Assembly: GCA_025353585.1 (NCBI GenBank)
Contig: JANXOM010000017.1
Location: forward strand, 1 to 56,673
Direction of reading: 5' to 3'
DNA from: Deltaproteobacteria bacterium
GTDB lineage: Bacteria > Myxococcota_A > Polyangia > Haliangiales > Haliangiaceae
DNA length: 56,673 nt
A program made the translations under genes and the position numbers. Each line of letters opens with the position of its first letter. The stretch's first letter is position 1. Positions 6,222-16,200 of this stretch are shown one piece after another. The notes below the pieces were generated by a model. That model was not told where the DNA came from, made no database searches, and saw only the letters and a list, made by a program, of their open reading frames with translations.

Positions 6222-8525
6222 GTGCAGATCTGCAGCGCTTTGCAGCACGCCCACCAGCTTGGCATCATCCACCGCGATCTCAAGCCCGGCAACATCTTCA
6301 TCACGGCGTCCGACGACAATCCGTACCGCGTGACGCTGATCGACCTCGGCATCGCGCGTGATCTGGCCGAGCTCGATAGCAGGACCCACACGGGAATGTC
6401 CGTCGGGACGCCTGGTTACATGGCCGTCGAGCAGTACGGGACCGCGGCGGACGCCTCGCCGCTGGCCGACGTCTACGGGCTCGCGGTCGTGGTCTGGGAG
6501 CTGCTGACCGGCGATCTACCCTGGGGCCGTTTGGACCCACGCGTCCTCTACTTCAAGCAGATGACCGAGCTGCCCCTGCCTCCGCCGGCCGGCTCGATGC
6601 CGCCAGAGTGGGAGACGATCCTCCGCAGCGCGCTCGCGGTCAAGCTCGAGGATCGGCCCCAGTCGATGCGGGCGCTCGCCGTCGCGCTCGCGTCCGTGAC
6701 CCCGGGCATCCCGCCGCACGTCCCGAGCGGGGCCGACATGCTCGCGAGCCTGGCCAAGGATCTCGTCGAGAAGGCGCCGCCGGGCGTCGAGACCGTTCGG
6801 AACCACTCGGGGCAGGACCTCGCGCCGCGGATGTGGCCGCCGCGCGAGACCCAGATCCCGGCCATCACGACCGGCGCGACGCACCGGGCGATGCCCGCGG
6901 CGGTGGAGCCCAGCGATCTGCTGGAGACCGCGCGGTCGACCAAGCCCACAGCGCTCAGCGCGGCGGTGAGCGCGCCCACCGGGCGCACCGAGCCCGGCGA
7001 CCCTGCCGCCGCGGCATCGCGCTACCGGCTGGGCGCGAAGCTCGGGGCCGGCGGCATGGCCGAGGTGTTCGCCGCCACCGTGACCGGCGCCGAGGGCTTC
7101 GCGCGACCGGTCGCGATCAAGCGCGTGCTCGCGGGCTACTCGAAGCAGCCGGCGTTCGCGGCGATGTTCATCGAGGAGGCGCGCATCGCCTCGCGGCTCG
7201 GCCACCCGAACATCGTCGGCGTGCTCGACTTCGATCGCGATCCCGAGGGGCGCCTGTTCCTCGCCATGGAGCTCGTCGAGGGCATGGACCTGGCGGCGCT
7301 CCTCGCGAGCGGCGAGCTGCCCATGGGCATCGCGATCTTCATCGCGTCGGAGATGCTGCGCGGCCTGGGCTTCGCGCACGACCTCCACGATCCGGTGAGC
7401 GGCCTGCGCGGCGTGATCCATCGCGACGTCGCGCCGCACAACGTGCTCCTGTCGTGGGAAGGCGCGGTGAAGGTGTCCGATTTCGGGCTCGCGAAGGCGC
7501 TCGACGCCGACGGCAGCGCCACGACCCGGACCGTCAAGGGCCACATCGCGTACATGAGCCCCGAGCAGGCCAACGGCGAGGCTCTCGATCCGCGTTCCGA
7601 TCTGTTCTCGCTCGGCGTCGTGCTCCACGAGCTCCTCACCGGCCGGCCGTTGTTTCAAGGGGACCCCGCGGGCGTGGTCGCGCAGATCTTCTTCCAGCCG
7701 ATCGTCCTGCCGAGCGCGGTCCGGCCGGGGATTCCGGCCGAGCTCGATGCCGTCGTGATGATGCTCCTCGCCCGCGACCGCGACGCACGGTTCGCGACCG
7801 CGGACGCGGCGCTCGTCGCGCTCGCGCGCTGCGCTGACGCGCCGACCAACGGGCGTAGCGACCTCGCCCAGCTCCTCGCCGGCCGGTTCCCACGCGCCGC
7901 CCGCGCTCATACCGGGCGCCCGCCCGAGCGCCGGGAAGCTGAGCATTTTGCGGCAGCCCATCCACTATCCACCACGCTGAGCGGCGAGACACTCAGCCCG
8001 ATCGCGGCGCCGAACCGGCGTCGCAAGATCCTGGCCGGGATAGCATGCGGCCTGATGATCGGAGGGGTAGTGGGCGCGTTCGTCGTGGCACGTTCGCGTG
8101 CATCGCACGCAACCCCGAACGCGGATGCGAGCATCGGCGGTATCAGTCCGAGCGATGTGTCCATGCGCACCGCGCTCCCCGCGGACGCCGGAGTGACGCG
8201 CGATGAGACGGCCCCGGTGGTCCGCGATGCAGCGCTGCTGGTCGCCGATGCGCCGCCAGTGGACGCCGCGACGAGCCCTCGCGTCCCGGACGCGAGTGTC
8301 CCCGGTCACATCACGCCGGCCGAAGCGGGCTCGCTCGCGATCTACGTGAAGCCGTGGGCGCAGATCTGGCTGAATGATCGGGCGGCGGGGCCGACGCCGT
8401 ACAGTGCGGCCCTCCCGGCCGGGCGCTACCGCGTCCGTCTCGCGAACGAGGACCTCGGCAAGGACGAGACCACGGCGGTCGTGGTGCAGCCGAACAAGAC
8501 CACGACCCTCGAGAGGAAATGGTGA
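6222..8525 (+). CDS. Tandem Ser/Thr kinase: C-lobe of kinase 1, complete kinase 2, TM segment and PEGA-like domain
   Basis: The open frame continues the kinase begun at 5839. GTG 6222 is only the first formal start after the frameshift. Residues 1-160 hold the C-lobe of kinase 1 (HRDLKPGNIF, LIDLGIAR, GTPGYMAVEQYG). A second full kinase covers about 266-540: GAGGMAEVFAA, the lysine in PVAIKRVL, HRDVAPHNVLL, VSDFGLAKA and AYMSPEQ. A transmembrane helix lies at about 603-623, and a PEGA-like domain at about 702-767 would lie outside the cytoplasmic membrane. Two complete, apparently active kinase domains in one polypeptide are uncommon. The stop overlaps the start of the next PEGA protein, so the genes form one operon. 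Confidence 0.85.
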   Translation: MQICSALQHAHQLGIIHRDLKPGNIFITASDDNPYRVTLIDLGIARDLAELDSRTHTGMSVGTPGYMAVEQYGTAADASPLADVYGLAVVVWELLTGDLPWGRLDPRVLYFKQMTELPLPPPAGSMPPEWETILRSALAVKLEDRPQSMRALAVALASVTPGIPPHVPSGADMLASLAKDLVEKAPPGVETVRNHSGQDLAPRMWPPRETQIPAITTGATHRAMPAAVEPSDLLETARSTKPTALSAAVSAPTGRTEPGDPAAAASRYRLGAKLGAGGMAEVFAATVTGAEGFARPVAIKRVLAGYSKQPAFAAMFIEEARIASRLGHPNIVGVLDFDRDPEGRLFLAMELVEGMDLAALLASGELPMGIAIFIASEMLRGLGFAHDLHDPVSGLRGVIHRDVAPHNVLLSWEGAVKVSDFGLAKALDADGSATTRTVKGHIAYMSPEQANGEALDPRSDLFSLGVVLHELLTGRPLFQGDPAGVVAQIFFQPIVLPSAVRPGIPAELDAVVMMLLARDRDARFATADAALVALARCADAPTNGRSDLAQLLAGRFPRAARAHTGRPPERREAEHFAAAHPLSTTLSGETLSPIAAPNRRRKILAGIACGLMIGGVVGAFVVARSRASHATPNADASIGGISPSDVSMRTALPADAGVTRDETAPVVRDAALLVADAPPVDAATSPRVPDASVPGHITPAEAGSLAIYVKPWAQIWLNDRAAGPTPYSAALPAGRYRVRLANEDLGKDETTAVVVQPNKTTTLERKW

Positions 8526-9529
8526 TCTGGATGAGATCGATGTGGATCAGCACGGCGCTCGCTGTCGGTTGCCTCGCAAGCGCTCGTGCAGCGCACGCCG
8601 AAACGGGCGTGGTCGTCGTGGGCGCGAGCGCCGAGCGGCACGAGCGCGCCGCGATCAGCTCCGCTGTCGAGGCGGCGACGCGGAGTGCCGGCTGGACCCT
8701 GCCGCCGAAGCCGCTGACGGACAAGGAATCGGAAGCGGTGTTCGTCTGTACCGGGTCCTCGGCACCTTGGACGTGTCTCCCGCCATCGATCGACAAGGCG
8801 ACCGAGCACGTGCTCGTGGTCGGCGTCGAGCACCAGCGCGAGAACGGCACACCGATGACGGTCCTGTCCGGGAAGCTGATCGCGACCAGCTCGCACGCGG
8901 TGGTCTTCGCACAGCGTTACTGCGATCACTGCGCCGACGACAAGTTGACCGAGGCGTCGACCGACCTGACGCAGGAGCTCCTCAAGCGCCTCGCCGTCCG
9001 CGATGGACGGACCGTGCTGTCCGTCCGTTCGGTTCCGACCGGAGCACGGATCACGCTCGACGGCGCGGCGATCGGGGCGACCGATGGCACGTTCAACATC
9101 GCGCCGGGTTCCCACGTGGTGCTGCTGGAGAAGGATGGCTTTCAGTCCGAGACCCAGACCACTACCGCTGAGGAGGGCAAGACCACCGAGGTCTCGCGCA
9201 CCCTGCGGCCGACGAATGCCAACGACGGTATGCCTCAAACGCCGCCGGGGCCCGGGCGCTCCTGGCTGGTTCCGGCGCTCGTGATCGGCGGCGGCGCGGT
9301 CGTGGCGATCGGCGGTGGTGTGTTGCTCGCGATCGATGAAGATCCGAGCCCGACCGGCGGCAAGACCTATCTGGACACCGCGCCGGCTGGCATCGCCGTG
9401 GGCCTCGCCGGCCTTGCGACCATCGGCGTGGGCGTCTACCTGTGGCACCACGCGTCCCGGCCGAGCACCGCACCGAGCGCGGCGCTCGTTCACGGCGGCG
9501 CCGTGATCGGCTGGACTGGCACCTTCTGA
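8519..9529 (+). CDS. Secreted/membrane PEGA-domain protein
   Basis: A 336-aa protein with an N-terminal signal sequence ending near SARAAHAETG. A domain of unknown type with four cysteines follows, then a PEGA domain at about 162-230 (TVLSVRSVPTGARITLDGA) and two hydrophobic helices at about 244-268 and 283-305. It ends SAALVHGGAVIGWTGTF. The C-terminal membrane pair and tail resemble those of the protein at 10857, so the two are probably paralogues on either side of a lipoprotein. PEGA domains are usually surface modules. The start ATGG overlaps the TGA of the kinase gene; a downstream ATG at 8531 is possible. Confidence 0.75.
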   Translation: MVIWMRSMWISTALAVGCLASARAAHAETGVVVVGASAERHERAAISSAVEAATRSAGWTLPPKPLTDKESEAVFVCTGSSAPWTCLPPSIDKATEHVLVVGVEHQRENGTPMTVLSGKLIATSSHAVVFAQRYCDHCADDKLTEASTDLTQELLKRLAVRDGRTVLSVRSVPTGARITLDGAAIGATDGTFNIAPGSHVVLLEKDGFQSETQTTTAEEGKTTEVSRTLRPTNANDGMPQTPPGPGRSWLVPALVIGGGAVVAIGGGVLLAIDEDPSPTGGKTYLDTAPAGIAVGLAGLATIGVGVYLWHHASRPSTAPSAALVHGGAVIGWTGTF

Positions 9530-9549
9530 TGGCGACCAAGGAGCATGCG

Positions 9550-10860
9550 ATGAGAGCTCGGACCTGGTTCTGCTGCGCTGCCATCCTGGCGACCGCGACC
9601 GCGGCAGCCGCTTGTAGCAAGGACAACCCGCTCTTCTGTGATGGGCATCCGAGCGATCCGAGCTGCAGCGTCGACGCGACGACGCCAGATACGCCGACGG
9701 GGTGTACGGGCGATCCGCAATGCGCGGGCAGCGCGAGCGGCGCGGTCTGCGATCTCGGGACCATGGCGTGCGTGCAATGCGCGGGCTCTGACGATGCGGC
9801 GTGCGTGGGCACCGCACCAACGTGCGGCAGCGACGACGCCTGCCACGCGTGCTCGGCGCACACCGACTGCGCCTCCGATGCTTGTCTTCCGGACGGCTCG
9901 TGCGGCGATGACTCCAACGTGGCCTATGTCGATCCCACGGGCACTGACAACGCGACGTGCACCAAGGTGATGCCCTGCATCAAGGTCGCGAAGGCGCTCG
10001 CCACCGCGCGCCCGTTCGTCAAGTTTACGGCCACGACCGACGAGGCGACTACCGTCAACGGCGGTCAGGTGGTGACGTTCTTGGCTGATTCGGGCGCGGT
10101 GCTCACGCGAACTGCCGCGAACGGGGCCATCGTTACGGTGAGCGGCGACGGCACCGCGTTGACTATCTACGATCTGTCGATCAGCAACGCTCCGAACGGT
10201 ACCAGCGGGATCGGGGTGGTCATCCCAGCGGCCGGCGGCTCGCCGACGTTGGCCCTGATCCGCGCGAAGATTTCGAACAACCCCGGCGGCGGCATCTCCG
10301 CGTCGGGCGGTACGCTGACTGTCTCGCGGTCCACGATCTCCGGTAACACGAGCGGCGGGATCACGATCTCTGGGGCTCAGTTCGACATCACGAACTGCTT
10401 CATCACGCAAAATGGCGGCGGTACCGCGGGGCTCGGTGGCGTCAAAATCGATGGCATCACCTCGGCCGGGACCCACCGGCTCGACTTCAATACGATCACT
10501 GCGAATCTCGGACCGGCCACTGTCCACACCGGCATCTCTTGCGGCACGGTCCTCACGCCAGTAACGCTAGCCGACAACATCATCTTCGCGAATATCGTCT
10601 CAGGTGGTGGAGCCCAGATCGGCGGCAGCGCCAACTGTGCGACCACCTACTCCGATATTGGTCCGGATACCGTTGCCGGGACAGGCAACATCAACGCGGA
10701 CCCGCTGTTCGTGAATGTCGCGCAGAGCAACTTTCACATCATGTCCGGCTCGCCCGCCAAGAACACGGCCGATCCCGCGGCAACGCTGACCGTCGACTTC
10801 GACGGCGACCCTCGGCCTCAAGGTGCTCACAGCGATATGGGCGCGGACGAGACGCCATGA
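9550..10860 (+). CDS. Cys-rich lipoprotein with a right-handed parallel beta-helix
   Basis: A 436-aa protein. The start at 9550 is chosen because AAGGAG (9538-9543) lies six bases upstream; an earlier ATG at 9529 overlaps the previous stop but has no such site. The signal peptide ends in a lipobox (ATAAAACSKDN). A Cys-rich spacer of about 80 residues resembles the small disulfide repeats common in myxobacterial surface proteins. The rest has Gly/Ser/Asn/Ile-rich short repeats (ISNNPGGGISASGG, STISGNTSGGITISG) ending in DPLFVN and DMGADE, the pattern of choice-of-anchor beta-helix proteins. No catalytic residues are evident. It may bind carbohydrate or act as a surface receptor. It overlaps the next gene by ATGA. 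Confidence 0.75.
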   Translation: MRARTWFCCAAILATATAAAACSKDNPLFCDGHPSDPSCSVDATTPDTPTGCTGDPQCAGSASGAVCDLGTMACVQCAGSDDAACVGTAPTCGSDDACHACSAHTDCASDACLPDGSCGDDSNVAYVDPTGTDNATCTKVMPCIKVAKALATARPFVKFTATTDEATTVNGGQVVTFLADSGAVLTRTAANGAIVTVSGDGTALTIYDLSISNAPNGTSGIGVVIPAAGGSPTLALIRAKISNNPGGGISASGGTLTVSRSTISGNTSGGITISGAQFDITNCFITQNGGGTAGLGGVKIDGITSAGTHRLDFNTITANLGPATVHTGISCGTVLTPVTLADNIIFANIVSGGGAQIGGSANCATTYSDIGPDTVAGTGNINADPLFVNVAQSNFHIMSGSPAKNTADPAATLTVDFDGDPRPQGAHSDMGADETP

Positions 10861-12338
10861 GCTGGTCGCGCAACCTCGTCGTATCGGCTGCGGTTGCGGC
10901 ATTCGCGATGTCGCCGAGCGTCGCCAGCGCCGCGCCAGACGCGTCGCCCCGGATCATCGTCGTCCAGTCCGTTGTCGGCACGCGCGCCCCGAGCGCGACG
11001 ACGAACGCGGTGTTGCTCGACGACCTCGAAGGTCATGGCTTCGCGGCGCATCCCGAGACGGTCGTTCGCCAGCTCGGTGGACGCATTCCACGGCCGGGCG
11101 TCGTGGACGAGAACCTCACGCCAGCGTCGATCGCGCAGGCCGTAGACGACGGGTACGATCTCTTCACGCACGGCAAGTTCACCACCGCCGAAGCCATGCT
11201 GCGCGGGTCGCTCGACCAGATCCACCGCAACCCGGGCCTGCTCGTGATCGACACGACCAACTCCAACATGATGTTCAAGGCGCTCGTCGGCCTCGCCCTC
11301 AGCGAGGCGCATCAGGCGAATGGCGCTACGCGCAGCGCCGATACGATGATCGAGCTCATCCGGACTTTCGGAACGCAGCCAGTGTCGCGCGCCGAGTACG
11401 GACCAGAGGCCGAGCAGCTGTACCGCAACGCGTCGAAGCAGATCCAGTCGCTGAAGAGTGGCGGCCTCTACGTGCGCGTGAAGTCGGACAAGGCGGTGGT
11501 CTTCGTGGATGGCCAGATCCGGGGCATGGGCAAGGCTGCGCTCGCCAATCTCGTACCGGGGACGTACCGTGTGTTCGTGCAGGTCCCCGGGACCGTGGGG
11601 CGACAGTACGAAGTCGAGGTGAAGGCGAACGAGGACAGCAAGCTCGACGTCGCGTGGGACGTCGACTCCTCTTTCTGGGTATCCGACGCATCGATCGGTC
11701 TCGTGTTCGCGACGGAAGCCGAGCGCGGCAGCAAGGAGGGCGCGTTCGCGAGCTCGCTCGCGCGCCGGTGGGGAGGCGCACAGGAGCTCGCGGTCATCGG
11801 GGTGACGCAGCTCCAGGGCAAGCCCGCGACGATCGGCACCCTGTATTTCGCCAACGGCGAGGTCGCCCGCAGCGGAGTGGTGATTCTCGAGGGAAACGAC
11901 ACCCGCAAGCTGGAGTCGCTCGCGCAGTTCCTCACCGACGGCACCAAGCAGGATGGCGTGAACATCGTCAGCAGCGGCAGTGGTCCGAAGCGCAGCAACC
12001 CTCCCGCACAGCCAGCACCCGAATCACCGCAGCACGGCGCGCCGAACAACGATTCGATCCTGTCGCTGATTCCAGTGGTGACGTTCGGGGGCGGCGTCGG
12101 TGCGATCGGCATGGGCGTCTACGCGATGTTGCTCACTAACGGCCGAAAGTTCGGCGACGCCGCCGACGCGCCACAGAAAAACGGCTATCGCAACCTCGGC
12201 ATCGGCCTGATCGCGGGTGGCTCCGTCGCTGTCGCCGGCACGCTGTACTACTGGCATCGGACATCGCGCCAGAGCTCGACGCCGATGCTGAGCATCACGC
12301 GAGACGGCGCCAGCGTCGGCTGGGCGACGAGTTTCTAG
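10857..12338 (+). CDS. Secreted PEGA-like membrane protein, last gene of the kinase operon
   Basis: A 493-aa protein starting MSWSRNLVVS, with a signal peptide cleaved near VASAAPDA. An N-terminal helical region (FTHGKFTTAEAMLRGSL) may be TPR-like, followed by a PEGA-type beta domain near 204-270 (GGLYVRVKSDKAVVFVDGQ) and a further globular part. Two C-terminal hydrophobic helices (IPVVTFGGGVGAIGMGVYA and LGIGLIAGGSVAVAGTLYYW) precede the tail SITRDGASVGWATSF, which matches the end of the protein at 8519. The ATG overlaps the stop of the beta-helix lipoprotein. With the kinase it probably forms an envelope signalling complex; no enzymatic function is visible. Confidence 0.75.
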   Translation: MSWSRNLVVSAAVAAFAMSPSVASAAPDASPRIIVVQSVVGTRAPSATTNAVLLDDLEGHGFAAHPETVVRQLGGRIPRPGVVDENLTPASIAQAVDDGYDLFTHGKFTTAEAMLRGSLDQIHRNPGLLVIDTTNSNMMFKALVGLALSEAHQANGATRSADTMIELIRTFGTQPVSRAEYGPEAEQLYRNASKQIQSLKSGGLYVRVKSDKAVVFVDGQIRGMGKAALANLVPGTYRVFVQVPGTVGRQYEVEVKANEDSKLDVAWDVDSSFWVSDASIGLVFATEAERGSKEGAFASSLARRWGGAQELAVIGVTQLQGKPATIGTLYFANGEVARSGVVILEGNDTRKLESLAQFLTDGTKQDGVNIVSSGSGPKRSNPPAQPAPESPQHGAPNNDSILSLIPVVTFGGGVGAIGMGVYAMLLTNGRKFGDAADAPQKNGYRNLGIGLIAGGSVAVAGTLYYWHRTSRQSSTPMLSITRDGASVGWATSF

Positions 12339-12377
12339 ATTCCTAGTTCGACCACTGCGCTCCAGAGACGACGTCCC

Positions 12378-12583
12378 TCAGACGATGCGATAGAAGACGG
12401 TGATCGCGATGCAATGGAACTCCGCGTCGGAGGATTGCGTGACGATCTTGTCGAACACCTCGCACTCGGGATGGTACGGAGCCAGTCGGTGATCGTCTCG
12501 CCGAGGAACTCGCGCTCCTTGGCCTTCGTGGCAGAAAAGACCTTGAGGCCGGTGGGCTGGGCGGCGACGCTGGGCGCGGGCAC
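12378..12583 (-). pseudogene. Decayed gene fragment with a frameshift
   Basis: Two adjacent minus-strand frames together read like one sensible protein: KVFSATKAKEREFLGETITDWL in one frame, then YHPECEVFDKIVTQSSDAEFH and CIAITVFYRIV with a TGA at 12380-12378 in the other. The shift falls near 12475-12485. Neither piece has a convincing start; GTG 12583 is the only candidate. I do not recognise the family. The surrounding 12339-12681 stretch (343 bases) has no intact gene and looks less GC-rich than its surroundings, as expected for a relic. Confidence 0.4.
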
Positions 12584-12681
12584 TTCGGTCCGAGAGTAAC
12601 GAGCGTAGCCACCGGGGACAATAGCCGCGGGCCCGCCGCATGACGTGGCACGGCCCACTCGACGTCGACCGAAAGGACGCA

Positions 12682-13158
12682 ATGCAGACCGTCCGAGCCC
12701 CGGTTCTCCAGCAGCTCCGACGCGCATTTTCGCCCACAAAGATCGATGCCGACGGCGCGTTCGCGGCGTGGGGCATGACCTACTCCGACGGCGAAGCGCA
12801 CGAGGAGCAGTTGAACGGAAAGCGCTGGGACGAGCTCGACCGCGCGTACCTGGATCGCCGATCCGACGCGATCGGCTTTCTCGGCACGGCGCACCTCGTC
12901 GCGGTGTTGCCAGCCTACCTGCGCGAGCTTCTGGACGGCGGACCGTTCTCGCAGGTACCCGACATGCTGCTCCTGACCTTGACCAAGCCGGGTCCGAAGT
13001 TCGGAAGCTGGCTCGGCAAGAGGCGCTTCGACGCGATGGTCAACGCACTCACGGCATCGCAACGCGCGGCGGTGGCTGCGGTGCTCGTTCAGTTCGCCAG
13101 CCGATATCCCGAGACGCCGCACGAAAGTGCGGCACGGCTCGCACTCGACACGTACTGA
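12682..13158 (+). CDS. DUF6714-like small cytosolic protein
   Basis: A 158-aa protein starting MQTVRAPVLQQLRRAF. I chose this start because AAAGGA lies four bases upstream. The layout, with a GKRWDELDRAYLDRRSDAIG segment, an LPAYLRELL helix and a terminal LTASQRAAVAAVLVQFASR helix, resembles DUF6714, a family of unknown function often found scattered beside toxin or defence genes. There is no signal peptide or membrane segment. A 28-nt internal stretch encoding LTLTKPGPK recurs at 27867. It is convergent with the next gene, leaving 45 bases between them. Confidence 0.6.
   Translation: MQTVRAPVLQQLRRAFSPTKIDADGAFAAWGMTYSDGEAHEEQLNGKRWDELDRAYLDRRSDAIGFLGTAHLVAVLPAYLRELLDGGPFSQVPDMLLLTLTKPGPKFGSWLGKRRFDAMVNALTASQRAAVAAVLVQFASRYPETPHESAARLALDTY
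12972..12999 (+). repeat. 28-nt repeat, copy 1 (inside the DUF6714-like gene)
   Basis: 27 of 28 bases match 27867-27894. Here it encodes LTLTKPGPK inside an intact gene. The match ends sharply on both sides. Confidence 0.7.
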
Positions 13159-13203
13159 GTCCAGTTCCTCGGAGAAGAGCTCGGCGTGACGGGTTTCCGA
13201 GCA

Positions 13204-16200
13204 TCACCCGGCGTGTGCGATCGGGATGACCTGCAAGCCGGCGGTTCGCGCACCGGCCGCGGCCGCGTACGTCGTCGCCACGCCCGACTTCGCGAGCGTC
13301 GCGGTCGACGCGAGCACGTAGCTGACCTCGGCGAGTCGTGGACCCGAGCGAGCCGGAGCCGCGACCGTGCCTCGCACGACCCCGAACCAGGACGCGAGCG
13401 TGGACGAGACGCCGGTGCGCGGCGGCGGCACGGGCGGTGGCGCGAGCGGATCGATCGCGATCGTGTCTTCGGCGAGGCAGGCACGCGCCAGCGCGCCGGT
13501 CGTGACGGCACCGGCGCCGACCACGACGCCGGAATCGAGCTGCTCGAACGACGGCGCGGCGAGCTTGTCGTCCGTCGACAGCTGCGTGAACTGGCCGGGG
13601 GCGAACGCGTCGGTGACAGCGGCCGTCGTCACGGTCGTGCTCCCGATCGTCACGCTCGTGATCGCGAGCTCGATCGGCGCCGGCAGCGGCACGTTGCCGT
13701 ATTCGTCGAGTGGGATCCCCAGTGGTACGACGTGCTGCCGGACCACGACCGCGCCGAGCGGATGTAGCTTCGCGGTCGTCGACGCCGCGAGCACGAGCCA
13801 GCTCGGCTCGTCGGGCGGCAGTTGGCTTTGCCACGCCGATGGATCGCTCAGGTTCTGCCGTACCAAGCCGGCGACATCGGGCGGCGGCGGCAGTGGATCG
13901 GGCGTCGCGTCGCCCCAGGTCGCGTCGAAGCCGACCGACACGCTCCACCACAGAATACTGAAGCTCGCGGTGCCAACTGCGTGCCACGGTTGCGGCCCCG
14001 TGAGCTCGGCGTCGAGCGCGATGCTCGCGAGGTTGTGGCCGTGCCACGAGATCGCGGCCGACGCGCTGAGGTCGACGTCGAACTGAAATGGCGTGAACAC
14101 GAAGAGCGCGTCGAAGCTGACCTGTGCGGAGATCGTGAAGCCGCCGCCGTGATACGCGAGATCGGCCCGCGCACCGATCTGTGCCGTGTTCGATGTGATC
14201 GCGAGATACGCCTGCAGCCGCAGTTGCGGATTGTCGCCGGCGGTGAGCTGGAGCCGTTGCAGCGTCGGGAACCCGAGCGGTGGCGTGAACTTCGGGTGAA
14301 AGCCGCCGATCGCGAGCAAGAATTCGGGATCGTCGCCCCAGCCGAGCCGGAGCGCCATGTCTCCGGAGAGCGTGTACCCGGCGACCTTGGAGTTGTACAG
14401 CGATGCGTCGAGCGCGAACGTCTGGCGCGCGAGGTCCAGCGTGCCGATCGCGTCGAGCTTGATGTCGACGACACGAAACGCGAGGCTCGGCAGACCGAGC
14501 TGGAGCGCGCCGAGCACGATGATCTCCACCGGCGATGGCAGCTCGATCAAGATCGCCAGCTCCGCCGTCGCGACCTGCGGCGCGCCCCAGCCGATTCGAG
14601 CCGCGGGGCCCAGCACGTAGCGACCGGCGGCTGCCGGAAACATCGTCTCGATCGCGGCCACGGCGGCTTCGAGCTGGTTCGGCGCGGGGAACAGCAGCGG
14701 CTGGATCGCACCGGTGCGAAGGCCGGCACGCATCTGATCGGCGTCGGGTGCTCGATTCAACATCACCACGCCGCCGAGGCCGGTGAGCAGGAAGCCGGCG
14801 CCGAGCGGGATCCCCGGAAACGTCGCCGAGATGGCGGCCCCGAACGAATACGCCGCCGGTGGCGGCGGGCTGGTCTCGATCACGACGGCGGCGGTCGCGC
14901 CGAATGGGCCGATGGTGACGCCGACCGCGCCCGCGTATCGTGCCTTCACCGGATCGCGCGTGATCTCGCCGCCACCTGCCACGAGCGGTCCGGAGATCGC
15001 GATCGCGATCGCCGTCGGCAGGAGCGCGCTCAGCGTGGCGTCGCCGACCCCGAGCGATCCGGCCGAGGCGCTCGAAACGCCCGCCTCGAGCCCGAGGCCC
15101 TTGGTCACGAACGAGACCGGGCCCACCGTGAATGACAGCTCGGTTCCGAGCTGGAGCGCGACGCCGTCGCCGCGCGGGACCACGGCGACGTCGACCGCAT
15201 CGATGCCGAGCGGCCCGACATGCGCGCCGATCGGGATCCGCAGCGAGAGCCCGTTGCCACCGCCGAGATACAAGCCGCGCGTCGACGAGAACCCGAGCGC
15301 GATCGAGAACCCGGTGCCCGCGGTTGGTGGCACGTGACTCGACACGAAGCCATCGCTCGGGCCGCCACCGAACGCGAACGTCGCGTCCTTGAGCTCGAGC
15401 TCGACGAAGAGCTCGTGCCCACCGAACGTGTCGACCGTCGCGCCCGCGCGGCCGGCGAGGGTCGTGGCGCTCACGACGAGGCTGCCGAGCGCGAGCAAGG
15501 TGACCGGCTGCTTCGCCGGATCGTGGACGTCGATGCCGACGGCGAGCGTGCCGGTGCCGACGCTCGCCGAGCTAGGATTCGAGAGCCCCAGCACGAGCTG
15601 GATCCCGGTCTCCGGCGACAACGTGACCGCGATACCGCCCTGAAGATCGAGCCCGGCGTCGAGCTCGAGATCGATGTTGGTGTCGATCGGGTAGGTCGCG
15701 GCGAGCCCGGCCGAGGCGAACGGTAGCAGCGACAGCGCGGGCAACCTCGTGCCGGCGGCCGGCACCGGCACGAGCTTGAGGCCCGCGGTCACGCCGTCGT
15801 GATCGAACAGGCGTAGCGTGACGCCGATGTCGGCGCCGGGCGGATCGGACGACGTCCGCGCCGCGAGCGCGTCGACGACATCGGTCGGCAGCCGCTCGAG
15901 CCCGGCCGGCCAACCGAGCGCGCACAGCAGATACTGGACCGCGCCGAGAAAGCCGACGCCGTCGAACGCCGCGGTTCCCCAGCCGTACGCTTCGGCGTAG
16001 GCCGCCGCCGGGTTCGAGAGTAACCGGCTGATGTTGTCCCACAGCACGCGGCGCCGGATCCGGGCGACGCGCGTCGCGGTCGCGGGCACATAGTCGAACC
16101 GCACGATCGCGAGCACGCGAAGTGCGTGCAGCGCCACCGGATGCTCGGCGAACAGGTAGTCGATCACGCTCTGCGTGACGGCGTCGACCGCAAACGTCTG

